Origin: Aplectana chamaeleonis
Lineage: Eukaryota; Nematoda; Chromadorea; Rhabditida; Cosmocercidae
Direction: 5' to 3'
NCBI GenBank assembly: GCA_029168955.1
Contig: JAPDOI010000380.1
Span: 424,501 to 488,500, forward strand
DNA length: 64,000 nt
Both the position numbers and the translations under genes were made by a program. The notes below the pieces were generated by a model. It saw only the letters and a list, made by a program, of their open reading frames with translations. It was not told where the DNA came from and ran no database searches. The first letter of the stretch is position 1. Every line of letters begins with the position of its first letter. Of this stretch, positions 21,620-33,282 are shown one piece after another.

Positions 21620-22129
21620 TTAGTCGAACGTATTATTCCAGGACTTCATCGCTCGGAGAGCGTTGAGCAATCGATTACGATGAGGAGAGTCGAATGCGGC
21701 TCCAAAATCCAAAAAAGCAAGCTGTAATGGTTTCGAATACCGCTGCCACGATTCAATTACTCCTCTCACGACGAACACTTGGTCGATGGTCGATCGTCCG
21801 TCCAGGTCGGAAACTGGCTTGCTCCTCTCTGGTTGTTTTCTCACGATGTTCGATGAGCCGCTCGAGAACGATACGTTCCAAAACCCTGTACATGACACAC
21901 AGTGGAGAAATCCCCTTGTCGTTCTTGGGGTCCATGACGGATAAGTTCTTTTGAAGAGGTACGATGATCTCGTGTCTCTACGAATCGGGTATCTTTCGCT
22001 GATCCATATGGTACGGATAGTGTTTGTCATTTCACGAATCCCAGACGGAGGGAGAGCTTCCAGCATTTCAGCAGTGATGTTGTCATCTTCACCTGCCTTT
22101 CCATTCTTTATTTTACAGACACAATTCAA
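21620..22129 (-). pseudogene. RTE reverse transcriptase N-terminal fragment
   Basis: A 169-codon minus frame: NGKAGEDDNITAEMLEALPP (RT motif 0/1 region), WISERYP and AFLDFGAAFDSPHRNRLLNA (RT motif A; the catalytic D is in LDF). A parallel frame carries IDHRPSVRRE. The palm YADD box lies further downstream in a broken stretch. Confidence 0.75.
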
Positions 22130-22505
22130 AACCTCAGCCTTAGTCGGCGGTTCCTCACTGACATCATAATGTGCTCTCTGAACATGCGGGAGCTCAGGTA
22201 CTGATGGAGCTGGACGATTCAGTAGTGAACTGAAGTTATCCTTTTATAATGGCAGCGTCTCATCGCCAACTGCGACTCCGTTCGCAGTATTCAGTATAGG
22301 CGAACATCTCCTCATCTTGCCGCTGTACTGTCGCTACAATGAGTAGGCTTGTTTCGAATTCTTCTCCTCCTAAGCCATCTCCAGCTCCACAGCTCTACAC
22401 GTCCACTCTCGTTCGCCACCGCACTGAAGCTGCGGACGCAACCTCCTCCTCAGACGCCTTTCCTCCACAAAGTTTCCTGCCGTTCGGAGAGCACTCACCT
22501 TGTTG

Positions 22506-22638
22506 GATGGTTTCCGTTTTCGATTAAGTCTGACGCATGGACCAGGCGGCTGAACGTGCGGGGTTGGCGGCCTCACTGGAGAATGGGGTTTCAATTCAGG
22601 AGTGATCTACCGTCGCAGCCCCGTCCATTCATCAGACT
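22506..22638 (+). repeat. Dispersed short repeat, copy 2
   Basis: Contains GATCTACCGTCGCAGCCCCG in plus orientation, inserted in the RTE endonuclease region. Confidence 0.75.
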
Positions 22639-22895
22639 AAAATTCTTGCGCGAGCTCTGAGTAGATTATGCTTAGGCTTTTCAGGCTGTACAGCCGGGAG
22701 TGCCTGTTTAGAAGCGTCCTGGATGCATTTGAAAAAAGAATCCGCGTCGCAAAGTTTTTTCTTTGCCCGTATCTTTGCCTATCGCCGAGCGATTAGGAGC
22801 GTCCCATTCCAATCGATGCCAATGGCTCTACTCACCCTCCTCTATGTGGGATATGAAAGCACAGATGAGATGTCGTACGTTCGTGCCTTGGCAGT

Positions 22896-23720
22896 GTGGA
22901 GGAAAGAAGACCGCCTACGTGCAAACCGACGTCAACCCCTCCAAGAAGAGGGTTTTTGTCATGGGAGTGGTGCTGGTCGGCCGCAGCTCTCCTGAGAATT
23001 TTATTACAAAGGGCCGGCGTCGATAGGAATCCAGGTCCAGCGCAGAGGTATCCATGTGCGACCTGCAGCAAGGATGTTACCTGGCATAAAACAAGTGTCC
23101 AGTGCTTCGGATGCCAAAGGTGGGTGCATATCTCCTGTTCGGGCCTCAGTTCTGTGAGGCATCATGACGCATCCTTTCGATGTGTTCTATGCTCCGCCCC
23201 CAGCAACTCTGATTCCTCAATTACCAACCGCCCCCTCTCCATTGTTCACAATAATCTCAACGGCCTTCGCAACAAGTTATCTGAGCTCTCTCTATTCGCA
23301 CGTTCTCATCACAAGGATGTTATTATGGTTCTAAAACCAAGTTCTCTCCTTCTACCACTTATTCCCAGCCTAAAATTCCAGGGATACACCGTCTATCACA
23401 TGCCAAGGTCTGCTCTTGGGGGCGTAGTTTCTACTTTTGTGCAATCTGCCTTACCTTCTCATCATATCCCTAATACTCCAAAGAACGGTACTCTCGAGTA
23501 CATTCCTGTCCACTTCCCCCTCAAAACCCCTTTATCTCTATTTAACGTCTATATATCCCCTGTAACATCTTGCCCCCCGTCTTATAATCCTATACCTCTC
23601 CTTAAGCAGTTGCACGACGGCTCACTCTCCCCTTCAACTGTCTTTTCGGGTGACTTCAATGCTCACACGTTCTGTTCTGCTCTTGATTCTGACGCCAGAG
23701 GGAAAGATGTCGAAGAATAG
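22896..23720 (+). pseudogene. LINE PHD-like finger and endonuclease
   Basis: 274 codons. Residues about 40-85 contain AGVDRNPGP, then CATCSKDV, SVQCFGCQRWVHISCSGL and RCVLC, a PHD-like zinc finger often found at the N-terminus of invertebrate LINE ORFs. An APE-type endonuclease follows: VHNNLNGLRNKLSEL at the start and SGDFNAHTFCSALDSDARG at the catalytic core (D, N, H present). The glutamate box normally written ETWL reads LKPSSL, so that catalytic residue is lost. The end of the domain (ILSSDHIPVSV, about 23860) is past a stop codon at 23718-23720. Confidence 0.8.
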
Positions 23721-24439
23721 GCTGAGTAGTGTGACCTGGTTATCCTCAACGATGACCAGCTGACTCGTCTCAATGCCAACGGCCGACCTTCTAGCCCAGA
23801 TATCTCTCTTGTGTCATCCAATCTTTCTAATGCTTTCACGTGGTTCACATCCACAATTCTCTCCAGTGATCACATTCCCGTTTCTGTCTGTATTGATCTC
23901 TCTGGCTCTCTTGCCCGTTACTATGGTTTTCGTCATCGTACTTATCTAAATTTAGGCCTAGCAGACTGGACCCTGTTCAGAGATGTTGCAATCCGCCATG
24001 CGGTCGACATGGAATGGTGATGTGCATCAGAAAGAGCGCCATCTAGCAAGTGCCATCCGCAAGGCCATGAAAGCAACAATTCCTGAGGGTCGTGTCAAGA
24101 CCTTTTTTCCAAATTTCAGCAGGGAAATACTGCAGAAGATGAGAATCAGAGATGAGAAGAGAGCAGCAGACCATCTAGACCCGGAGATTGCTGTGCTGGA
24201 TAATGAGATCAAGAAAGATCTGGATAAGAACAAGAAGGAGTGATGGGAGAAGTTCACTGAAAAGCTGAATTTCAAGGCGGACGGAACTAAGACGTGGAAA
24301 GTGTTCAGGAAAATTTCCGGCAAGTCAGCTCCTCGATGAGCTCCGCTATTGAGTTCGAGGAGCACGTCTTCAAACTAGGGAAAGCAGCTGCTAACGTACT
24401 CGGCAAGAATTTTTTCACTAAGATAGATCTTTCTCTGAG

Positions 24440-25145
24440 CTTCATGATGCTTTGTTGATTTATGGATTTGAATGAAAACTCTTAGACGAAGTCCTTTTAT
24501 TGGCAACGTTTCGAGGTTTAACCTCGTCTTCAGGCCAAACTGTAATTGTCACATAAACACACAGAATGGCAAACAATCTCTAGAGTCACCAACCTTAATC
24601 TATGGAGGTGCTACGCCCCAGTCAGAGATATTGGCAGCCTATGCGTTTGGTATCTACAAACAGACAGTGAACTAGGGCTCGAGTAAGAAGTGAGCGGTGC
24701 CCTACCTAACCGCAGGATTTGGCTGACCAGAAATGAAGGGCGAGGATTGGGATGGGAAAGCATGACGATGGAATCCTGAATATCACGCGATATTGATCTT
24801 GCATCCCAACATTGCTATAGAGTTATCAGTCTCATAGCGGCTTTCATTTCTTCCCTGATGTTGATGGGAGGCCTGCATCGTTTGATCTCGAGCGCTTCCT
24901 TAATCTTTCGCTCAACAGCATCAGTCAAGTTCTTGTGCAGGATGGTGACATCCAGGCGAGGAGAGGGCTCGTGTGTATGCCTAAGCGTGCGATGGCGAGA
25001 GAATGGGTTGTCAGGATAGCTCTGAGGTCTTCGCAAAGCTCGAGAGTGCTCCTCCATTCTGCTCCGAAGTGGCCTACCGGTCTCTCCGATGTAAAATTCA
25101 TTACAGGCAAGACAGGTCACTTTGTACACCACACCTGTAATCCAT
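24440..25145 (-). mobile_element. Penelope-like element fragment
   Basis: Inserted in the LINE between its endonuclease and RT. The outer ends gttgatttatggat (24454) and atccataaatcaac (25137-25151) are inverted. The left part carries gcaacgtttcgaggtttaac and ctcgtcttcaggc, a sequence typical of Penelope termini. The coding part is on the minus strand. 'aagaattttttt'-like sequence lies on both sides and may be the target duplication. Confidence 0.75.
24815..25132 (-). pseudogene. GIY-YIG endonuclease of a Penelope-like element
   Basis: A 105-codon minus frame begins MVYKVTCLACNEFYIGETGR and continues RSRMEEHSRAL, matching the GIY-YIG pattern of Penelope retroelements: Y and K of the first strand, YIGETGR.L..R, EH. 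Downstream are HRTLRHTHE and a conserved end with EALEIKRCRPPINIREE. The preceding RT domain is absent, so this is a 5'-truncated copy, as is usual. Confidence 0.85.
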
Positions 25146-25224
25146 AAATCAACGAAGAATTTTTTTAATCACACGTACCAAGCGAGGCGTTCAAAACAGA
25201 GTCAAGGTCAGAGAGCTGAACCGG

Positions 25225-26456
25225 TTGCCGCTCATCAGTGCTTCTGAGGCCTTTACTCTCACTCAAGTAGAAAAGGCCATCAAAGTAATGCGGAATTCGA
25301 AGGCTATCGAACCTGACGGTATCTCCCCAGCCATCCTGAAGATGTTTCCCACAGAACTTCCATCGATGCTTGCAGATATCATTAACACTTCTTACCGGGC
25401 CTGTATTCTACCCCAAGCTTGAAAGACAGCCAATGTGATACCGTTGCCAAAGCCAGGCAAGTCCCAAAGGACGGCAAAAGGCTTTCGACCAATTAGCCTG
25501 TTATCGCCCGTCTCCAAATTAGCTGGAAAGCTGATCGTGACGGACCTGGCTGATCAAAATGAGCGACAGCAGCATCAGCATGGGTTTAGGAAACTTCACT
25601 CTGCTACTACTGCTCTATTGGAGGTCGTGAGCTTTGCGGTCGATGGGTTCAACATGAAGAAGCCCCTGAGAACGGTGGCCGTCGCCGTTGATCTAAGCAA
25701 AGCGTTTGACTCTGTTAACTTGGGACTGCTGTCTGAGAAACTGCTCAAGTCGTCGCTACCATCATGGCAGAAGCGATGGATTGCAGCTTTCACGAAAGGC
25801 CGGGCTAAGATTCTGTTCCAGAATCACGTATCCGATAGCATTCCAATAGCAGCCGGTATTCCGCAAGGCGGAGTGTTGTCCCCTGCTCTATTCGGCCTGT
25901 ATCTTGAGGATATTCCCGAGCCTCCCAATCATGTAAAGATTATCATGTATGCCGACGACATCACCATCATGTGCCAAGGCCGTGACCTGCAAGTAGCCGC
26001 TAACAAGATCAGCGCCTATCTCGCCGAGTTGAAGCTCTTCCTCGATAACATGATGCTCACAGTCTCTGCTGCAGAATCCTCTGTTTTAGTGTTCACAACA
26101 AACACCAAGGAACACAGTGGCCACCCAGATGTCAAATGGGATGGTGACCTGTCGCCAGCAGCGAAATTCCCCAAGCTTCTTGGCCTTATTCTTGATCCGT
26201 CACTGAAGCTCCACAAAAAGCGGAACAGAAGCAAACCGTCATCAGGGCTAGGCTTAATATCTTGAGAGTTCTCGGAGGAATATCATGGGGAAGCAGGCGA
26301 GAGACTATATTGAGAACCTACAGAGCAATACTTCAGCCGGCTCTGGAATATGCGGCACCAGTGTGGCAGCACCTGGTGTCTGACAGCTCCTGGAATAAGC
26401 TGCAGCGTGTACAGAAAACTGCGCTTAAAATTGCTACCGGTTGTTCAAGCAGCTAA
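25225..26456 (+). pseudogene. LINE reverse transcriptase
   Basis: Starts in the fingers (AIKVMRNSKAIEPDGISPAI), with a stop at 25420-25422, then ANVIPLPKPGK and GFRPISLLSPVSKL. Motif A is AVAVDLSKAFDSVN, motif B GIPQGGVLSPALFGLYL and motif C IMYADDITIM. All catalytic aspartates are present. After a frame change near 26262 it continues TYRAILQPALEYAAPVWQ, the Jockey/CR1-type thumb. Apart from the stop and two shifts it is well preserved, suggesting moderately recent decay. Confidence 0.85.
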
Positions 26457-27010
26457 TGCAACATCTTGACGCGGAGGCCTGCATATTGCCGGTTAAGGAG
26501 CATTGTGAACTCCAGGCACAGCAGATGTATATTAATGTTCTGAAACAGCCGAATCATCCGACAAAGAGAGTCATGAAGCCCATTAGCGAGAGGTCTAGGA
26601 CGCCGTTCGCAGATGCTCCTCGTAAAGTTGATGCCCAGAGATGGGCCGACTCCAACATGGAAAGGCTTCGTCTTCTGCGTAAGGAGCACGCGCAGCTTGT
26701 TCGAGGATATCTGGAGAAGGCGGCTGTGAACCCTATCTTAGGAGCAGTGCCGCCTCGGGTTTCCGAGTCCGAACCTCAAGTCGGCAGGCGAGCCAGATGT
26801 GCTCTTGCCTCGCTGCGCTGTGGTAACTCTATTCTGCTCATGTCTCACGTCAACAAGATCGACAGCAGCCGACCAGGCGCATGCCCGGACTGTGGTGCTC
26901 CCGGACACGACACGGCGCACTTGTTCATGTGTTCGAGGAGACCTACCCCCTTAACTACAATGGACCTTTGGACGAATCCTGTGAATGCCGATCAGTTCCT
27001 CAACCTATGA
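26441..27010 (+). pseudogene. LINE C-terminal region with cysteine/histidine motif
   Basis: 189 codons continuing the LINE ORF after a frame change. The end has CPDCGAPGHDTAHLFMC, a C..C....H....H....C pattern found at the C-terminus of several LINE ORF2 proteins. It stops at 27008-27010. Confidence 0.75.
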
Positions 27011-27212
27011 CAGAAAACCACTTTGAGATTGCAGAAGAAGAAGAAGGCACAGATCGTTGCGGCGATCTAGTCGTTGTGCGGAGTGTGCGAGAGATTCTGA
27101 GACGATGGAGTTAATTATACCCTCTGGAAATCTGAGTCGAGAACTAATTACAGTCCCGCTAATTGATTTTATCCTGAAGTTGCGCACCCACTCAAATTGG
27201 TTCACACGAAGG

Positions 27213-27539
27213 GTTAAAGGCACAGAACACCCTAATAACTATTTTTCAAATCTTATGCTTATTCTGGAGTGAATCACACGCTGATCACGATGGTATCCCG
27301 AAAATCGCAGAATGTCCTCGAAATTCAAACATCCATCGAGCGGTTATCGCGTTCGAAATTCAAGAAGGTGGAGTTGTCGTGGTGGTGAGCCGAGGGGGTC
27401 GCGCAAGGCGTGGTCCCTCATATCTCGCTTGTTTCGAGGAATTGAGATCTCGCGCTTGACACGTGTTATACAAGAGAGGTCTACTACACAATCAACTGAA
27501 AATCACAAAATTCATAGCTGAGGGTCTTCTGCGCCTTAA
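27213..27539. mobile_element. MITE with TTAAAGGCAC ends, copy 2
   Basis: From ttaaaggcacagaacacc to gggtcttctgcgccttaa; homologous to the 11481-11970 copy through most of its length, with internal deletions. Confidence 0.65.
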
Positions 27540-28490
27540 AAGTCACAACCTCGATGGGAGGGCGCCGCACCGATTCCAAATGTGTGGGGGGGGCACATCT
27601 CACGGACCGAGCACACCGCTACCATTTACCCTGGTTCGATAAGCCAAACATATTTAAGCTCTTGACCCAAGAAGGTTCAACTAAAAAAATCTAACAGAAA
27701 GCATGTACATGAATATACGGGAAATACGATTATTTCTGATGATAGAGAACGCAATCAAATTCCTAATAAGTGCCCCATCTTTAATCAAGAAAAGCTCTAA
27801 CATGTTTTCTCCAAGGCAAGTCATCGGCTGAAAAGGCGGCAACGCTGCACAGAAACAATAGTTTTTAGAGGTTTTGCGCTGATATGTTCACTATCAGATT
27901 TCTCAGCTATGAGCCTGGAATTCAAAAAGAACGTTCTATTGTATTACGTTTCCAGTCTTCTTGCGATTTTTAGATCCAATTTTTTTTTGTATGAAATTTC
28001 AATTTATTTATGGAAAATTTCAATTCCAGAATTTGTAGAGAAAAATCGATCCATTTCGGGACTGAAAAAGTTTCGACATTTTTTGAAAAAAGTTGGTGAT
28101 CATGATGGATGGACACTGCTCTTTAGATGTACACAAAAACGGTCTGCTAGACCTTGACTTATGGTGATGACAATGATCAGAGGAATGAATGAAATAGATT
28201 AGGAAAACACTCAGAACTTCAAGTATTATGTGCATGAGAAAGCTTAGCTCGAAGGTTACTCAGCTAAAATGTACGTGGACGCATACTGGTTCTGATAATG
28301 TGATGGAGTGAATGGACGGCTAGGAGTTCTTTAACAGCTGATGGCCTCAAAATGGTGGGTCGAATCAATCAAATTGTTATAAAAGAGTTGGATTCAGAGA
28401 GGATATTGCAACAGGAGAGAAGGCATTACAGCGACCGCTCGCTGGGCGTTAAAGAGGAAATTGATAGGAGTGAACGCCAGGAGTTCAATC
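27540..28490. other. Spacer
   Basis: Includes a G run near 27590. No coding or repeat signal recognised. Confidence 0.35.
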
Positions 28491-28494
28491 GATA

Positions 28495-28692
28495 CGACGA
28501 CATAGCCGTAGAGTCGCGGGGGAGTCGCGGTAGAGTCGCGGAAGCTTCATCCAAAAAGAGGTCGCGGGGGAGTCCCGGAAGAGTCGCGGCAGAGTCGCGG
28601 AAGAGTCAAGGATCGCGGGGGAGTCGCGGGGCAGTCCAGGATCGCGGTAGAGTCCCGGGGCAGTCGCGGAGGAGTCGCGGCAATATTTCTCA
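28495..28692 (+). repeat. 12 bp-type GC-rich tandem repeat
   Basis: About 15 units of gagtcgcggg(g/t)(g/a) and variants, ending in 'gcggcaatatttctcagagta', which matches the complement of the flank of the 19966-20162 array. Confidence 0.8.
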
Positions 28693-29090
28693 GAGTACTC
28701 CACATTCCGCGCCTTAATTGTCGAATATTATTGACTTAAACCTCATTCAAGGCGATATTTGGCCTGCTGATAAAGAATATGATGATCGTTCCCAGCTTTT
28801 CGGAAAATTACGGTAGAAGTACGGTATCTGAAATATCATTGTGTGACGGTATGGTCGAAACATTCAAAGTATGTACTTCCGTGCTGAGCATCTCGAACAA
28901 ACACTTTGTGTGAAGTTAAGACTAGAATAATCGGCATTAGGAGCCAGAAAAATGAAACAGTGTTTTAAATTATGCTCTAGCTTGGTTCATGGCAACGGTT
29001 CTTCTTCAGGCTAATGACCGTCTGATTTTTTGGTATGTTTGAAGAGGATTCGCTTTAAAGACTTATAGGTCTCCATCTCCACAATTTCAA
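28693..29090. other. Spacer
   Basis: Nothing recognised. Confidence 0.35.
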
Positions 29091-29104
29091 TTCTGGCAAG
29101 AAGG

Positions 29105-29472
29105 TGATGCATCACACCTAATTTCTATGGGATTAGGTGTGATACAATCGACGGTATCGCACCTAAAAATTTGTCTCCAAACACGGTTTTGAACGGGTTA
29201 CATAAATTTAGTTTCCTATTAGGGCTCGGGACTAGCTTTACCGCACCTTACAGCAACGCGAAAAGCTTTGATCAGAAGTTTGAAAAATACTTGTAGGTTT
29301 TTCATTTCAATCCTGGACTTTGACATTTTCCAAGGACCTCATCGGGTGCGGCGCCCTTTAGCTTACAGCTGCGTCCATGGAATTTTGGGTACGTTTTCAG
29401 ATGCAGGCAGTCATATCCTAAATGAGGCTAACGTACTCGAAGCTGCACCTATGTGGCCTCAGGGCATTAAAA
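29105..29472. mobile_element. Partial copy of foldback A/B family
   Basis: Holds half of the element B hairpin (ggattaggtgtgatacaatc, cacctaaaaatttg) followed by one 140 bp-type unit (agctgcgtccatggaatttt, gcacctatgtggcctcaggg). Confidence 0.65.
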
Positions 29473-29642
29473 AGTCTCCTCCATGGATTGCTTTCTACTT
29501 TAATGACGGAGCAATCGAGGATATTAAACGGATATTTGAAGACCATACCCTTTGGCCGTGGCCAGGATTCTATCACGAGGAGTGAGGCTGAGGCATTTAC
29601 GCGATTCGTGGGGGGGGGATAAGAAAGTTGACTGATATCACA

Positions 29643-29892
29643 CCTCCTGCCAAAGCCTGATGATGAGAGTCATCTGGTTAAGATGATGCATGGTGTACCA
29701 CCTGCGATTGCAGTTTTTCCCAATTCCAGTGATCATACAGAAGTACGACCTGCACAAGGTAGTGACAAATTTCAAGGTGAGTTGAATGCATTTTTTCCAG
29801 GTATTGTGGCATATTCGATCAATGCAATGGGATCCGCTGTTGCCGCACAATGCCCAGCGCAGAAGTTGCTACAAGAACTTGAAGGATCTCAC
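29643..29892 (+). CDS. Unidentified coding exon candidate
   Basis: About 83 open codons on the plus strand end at a consensus donor (gtgagt at 29893). The peptide includes LPKPDDESHLVKMMHGVPPA and NAMGSAVAAQCPAQKLLQEL. The composition looks coding, but I recognise no family. It lies 1 kb upstream of the MULE transposase remnant on the same strand and could be its 5' part. A further plausible open piece is at about 30360-30486 (TVTVFRSEWPFLMRRSS). Confidence 0.3.
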
Positions 29893-30845
29893 GTGAGTCA
29901 AGATAGCTAGAACCTTTGTTCGTTGTTCTATGCGTAGTGATTACATAATTAAATGCAAAAGTATGAAATGGCAAACTTTCCAATAACGATGACGCTATTT
30001 AACTTTGGTTGTATTGGTATCGACACAGGCCTGATGCTCATTCACTATCTAGTATCAGAATTCACATAGTTGTAAGCAGATATCACCTTTTGGTGATCCA
30101 CCTCGCTCAATCAAGCAGCAGTTTCGATATCTTCAGAGCGTCGGCTCTGAGAAATGGATTGGTTAAGAAAGATTTCATTTCGATAACATCTGACCAGTGG
30201 AGTAGCTGCCCACTGTCGCCAGGGAAATAGCTCGTGGAATAATTTAAAAGTTGAGGAAAATACTAAACAAGCTTTTCCGGAAACTATTCTTTACATACGA
30301 GAGTGCTTCCCGCACCACCTAAATTCCAAGAAAATTGGAAACGAACAAGTTTGGAAGACACCCCATTTTGGCCTACGCCCTTCCTCGAAGGAATTAACTG
30401 TTACGGTTTTTCGATCCGAATGGCCGTTCTTAATGAGAAGATCTTCATCTGCATCTTATGCAAGAATAAAGGGAATAATTTCATGGTAAAGTTTGGTACT
30501 GAATCGCCAGAGAGGGCAATCAGTATAATTTATAGAGCCTCAATTTTAATTAATGGTTTGTATGCAGGCTGCTGACGAAAACTTCTCGAGTGACCCAAGC
30601 TCGCTAAAAAATTGATTCATTCTGAATTCCTTACTCGCTTCTGAACCGAGAAGTACTCGTGAAACTCTCAGAATAGTAGTTCAATCTATTATATTTCATT
30701 GAAAAAGTGTAGTTCAGGTTCCGTCCTCTGCGTCCCTCCCCCGTTCCTGCCCCGTCCGACTTAAACGTCGGCCACCCGGGAGGAACTTGTCATTGATTTC
30801 ATTCAAAATCTACGTTCTTCGACTTGTCTTTCGTCTGGCTTCACA

Positions 30846-31774
30846 TTGCAGCCTACTTCAGAAATGTTAGAGCGCTTACTTTTCTTCAGAGATCGCAACA
30901 CTTGCACTGATTTTTTTTCAGCGGTAATCGTACACTATGGAAAGAGACTCCTGGAGCGCTACGGTTGTAATGGACTGGTGTTAGACGATATATTCGACGT
31001 TACGAAATATATTTTCCGTCTTGCTACTCTGCTCGTGACCACCTCTAGTGTACGAGGCTTACCGAGATGTTTTTCGATCGCTTATCACATGTCATCCGCG
31101 GAAGTCGCGGAACTCTTTAAAAAAGTCAAGGTGAGCAGCTTGATAGTGAAGACATCAGTTAGCTCGCTTCGATTTCGTTCACATAGGCCTTCTATCCTCT
31201 ATTTTTTGAGGGCGATTTTACGTTTCTACACCAGATTTTTTATGCAATACCAATGTGTTTTCCAATGGGTACTCCAGTGTTTTCCCCGCGAACAGAACAC
31301 AGAAAGTTTTGTGCGCTTTCCGTATAATGAAAAATGCTCGAAGGAATCTTGAGAAGCATTTGGCGGTAAGTGAAACATTTGAGAGAAAGTGAATGTGCAT
31401 CATGAGCCATCAATCCGTAGAAGGATAAAGTAGAGTAAGTCAATTATGTACTAAGAGGTTCGCTGCATCAAGCAAATATGGCGCAGTTTGAGGTTCCAAG
31501 TTTATGACATGGCGCAGCACTCAGAGAGTGAATAAAATGATGCAGGTGAGAAATTTCTACTGATCTGAGCTTTATCCTTCAAAAAATCGAATTTCATTGT
31601 TTCGAAAAATATTTTCTGGGTCGCCGTCGTGAATGGGCTTCTTCCATGCAGGATGCCCCCTTCAAGACCACGAATCATGCCGAGTTATGGCATCGTGTGC
31701 TTAAGCTCGCCCTCCTGCGTATCAAACAGTCGCCATGGCAATCTCATATTCTGACTTTGGAAGTATCCATCTGA
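30846..31774 (+). pseudogene. Mutator-like (MULE) transposase remnant
   Basis: Three plus-strand open pieces match a MULE DDE transposase in order. Piece 1 (about 30846-31130) has RYGCNGLVLDDIFDVTKYIF (first catalytic D region) and GLPRCFSIAYHMSSAEVAEL, then a consensus donor gtgagc. Piece 2 (about 31278-31365) has VFPANRTQKVLCAFRIMKN, the C.FH..K region, then a donor gtaagt. Piece 3 (about 31580-31774) has FEKYFLGRRREWASSM and TTNHAELWHRVLK, the conserved 'REWA...TTNH.E.WHR.LK' end with the glutamate. The histidine of the usual CxFHxxK box is R here. The introns are inferred. The gene sits inside the presumed neprilysin intron, on the opposite strand. Confidence 0.7.
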
Positions 31775-33080
31775 ATTAGAATTAAAATCGTTTGTCAGGC
31801 TGTTTAGATACACACACACAAAAAAACTATTTGAGTGGTTGGTTCATTTCATCTTGAACTTCCGTAGTCTTTGTGGTGTAGTTGTGATGGAATCTGACAT
31901 CAAGCGCAGACGCACCGTAGCCATAAAGATACAATAAAACACTACTCGGAAAGGCAGGTGCGAAAAGCCTCAAGGGAATATTGTGTCACTCGTAACTTTG
32001 TCAAGATTGAATCGAATCATCCATCTTGGTGATAAAACGTGGAGTGTGACTTCAAAAACAAAGAAGGATGTCGTTTACCCTGTATTCACCGGTCAGCTAT
32101 GCTCGTTGAGAAAGTGTTAAGCCCAGGTTGCTTGAGGGTACTGAGATATACGGTGCAACATAACTCCGAGGCTAACTCATGTTGTGAGAGGTGCTGAGCG
32201 TGCCCCTCTCAGATCTCATGTGACTGCCTAGACATGCAGATAGAAGTCGCATGCGTCCACAGCCATGCCGTAGCCGTATTCGCCGTTGGAGAATGGTTCA
32301 ACTCAAAGGAAAATTTTCCTTAACAAAATCTTTTTTTAGTTGATCAGTTCTTCGCTATGATTCGTCATCCCCGCTCTACAACACCGGGATGCAATCCGAG
32401 GTACACGAGGACGACAGTACATATCCGTATAAGTTCTCACAACGAACGACTTTCGAGGAAACTGAAGTAGTTGAAGGATATGTAACACGACCAGACAAGG
32501 AAGATCGCGATTCCGGCTGTATTAATATTGCTGAAGTGGTAAAGCAGTACCACACAAGCAGAGTATGAAGCCTTCTTCATAGTGTACCGTACAACGTCGG
32601 ATGACTCGTTATTAAGCGTGATAAGCTAAGATAGATAATATGGACAGGGTAGGGTAGATAGATGTTCCACACTCGATAACGAGTCGTCCAACGTCGATCG
32701 GCCAACTACGAAAGAGGCTTAAGAAGCTACAAGTTGTTCTTTAACTCAAATTGGTGTGATTAATGCTCGAGCCTTTTTTCAGGCTCTCAGCAACTTCAAC
32801 GAATTGGCGAGATCGTGTCTCAAAGGACATTCCCATAAAATTTCAAAAATGCAGCGACAAGCAGTGGCACAAGTCAGCCGAAAAAACCACTTCTACAGAG
32901 ATTGTGAACGCTGATCTGTTGAAGAGAAGGGTCTTGCAGCGATTCTGAAGGGCGGTAAAGCCTGCCAGAGTACTGTCATACCAAACTGTGAGTCTGATAT
33001 GATGTCGTTTCACTCGTTGGTAGTCTTAAGCTGATGGAAAAAACTTTTTTTCAAAATCTGCCTCCAACATTCCTCCCTCT
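31775..33080. other. Spacer with weak exon-like piece
   Basis: At 32785 an excellent acceptor (ccttttttcag) is followed by open frames in three registers (one with NELARSCLKGHSHKIS). I could not choose one or identify a family. The rest shows nothing. Confidence 0.25.
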
Positions 33081-33084
33081 AGAG

Positions 33085-33282
33085 AGGCAAACTGAATGCC
33101 GAAGAGCTCAATGCTAGAAAAGCGTTGGTAGCGGCTAGGAACTCCACCCGATGTGAAGGCGCAGAGAATTTGGAAGACGCCCACATCCTGCTATATCTGC
33201 GAAACTCAGGAATTTCTGATCAAGTTACATGCGAATTAAGGTCTCTGAACATGTTTCCTGCAACTTATCTTTGCAACTTTAA
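33085..33282 (+). CDS. Unidentified coding piece
   Basis: An open plus frame reads GKLNAEELNARKALVAARNS, then EDAHILLYLRNSG. It is interrupted at about 33283 by a partial MITE end (ttaaaggcagcatacacgct, the 57144-57627 family). No family recognised; possibly a decayed retroelement or the MULE tail. Confidence 0.25.

Larger units (their letters stand above)
20566..22830 (-). mobile_element. RTE-type LINE, second copy, interrupted
   Basis: Minus strand, high to low: linker piece (ALRTAGNFVEERRLRR, about 22370-22500), RT N-terminal piece (KIKNGKAGEDDNITAEML, to 22129), RT body (AFLDFGAAFDSPHRNRLL near 21680) and the C-terminal tail 20566-20952 (SATRPIMMYESETWAA). A 202 bp TA-flanked MITE (21011-21212) and the dispersed repeat (22506-22638) are inserted in it. 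Stops and frame changes are numerous. Confidence 0.8.
22890..27012 (+). mobile_element. Jockey-superfamily LINE, damaged, with Penelope insert
   Basis: A near full-length non-LTR element on the plus strand: cysteine-rich finger plus endonuclease (22896-23880), linker, a Penelope fragment inserted at about 24440-25145, RT (25225-26450) and a cysteine-rich C-terminus (26441-27010). In-frame stops occur at 23719, 25422 and 26453, and the frame changes several times. Assignment to the Jockey group rests on the RT and C-terminal patterns and is less sure than calling it a LINE. Confidence 0.8.

Noticed and set aside
28495..28692. CRISPR-like array
   Set aside because: Units are contiguous without unique spacers, and the genome is eukaryotic; it is a simple tandem repeat.
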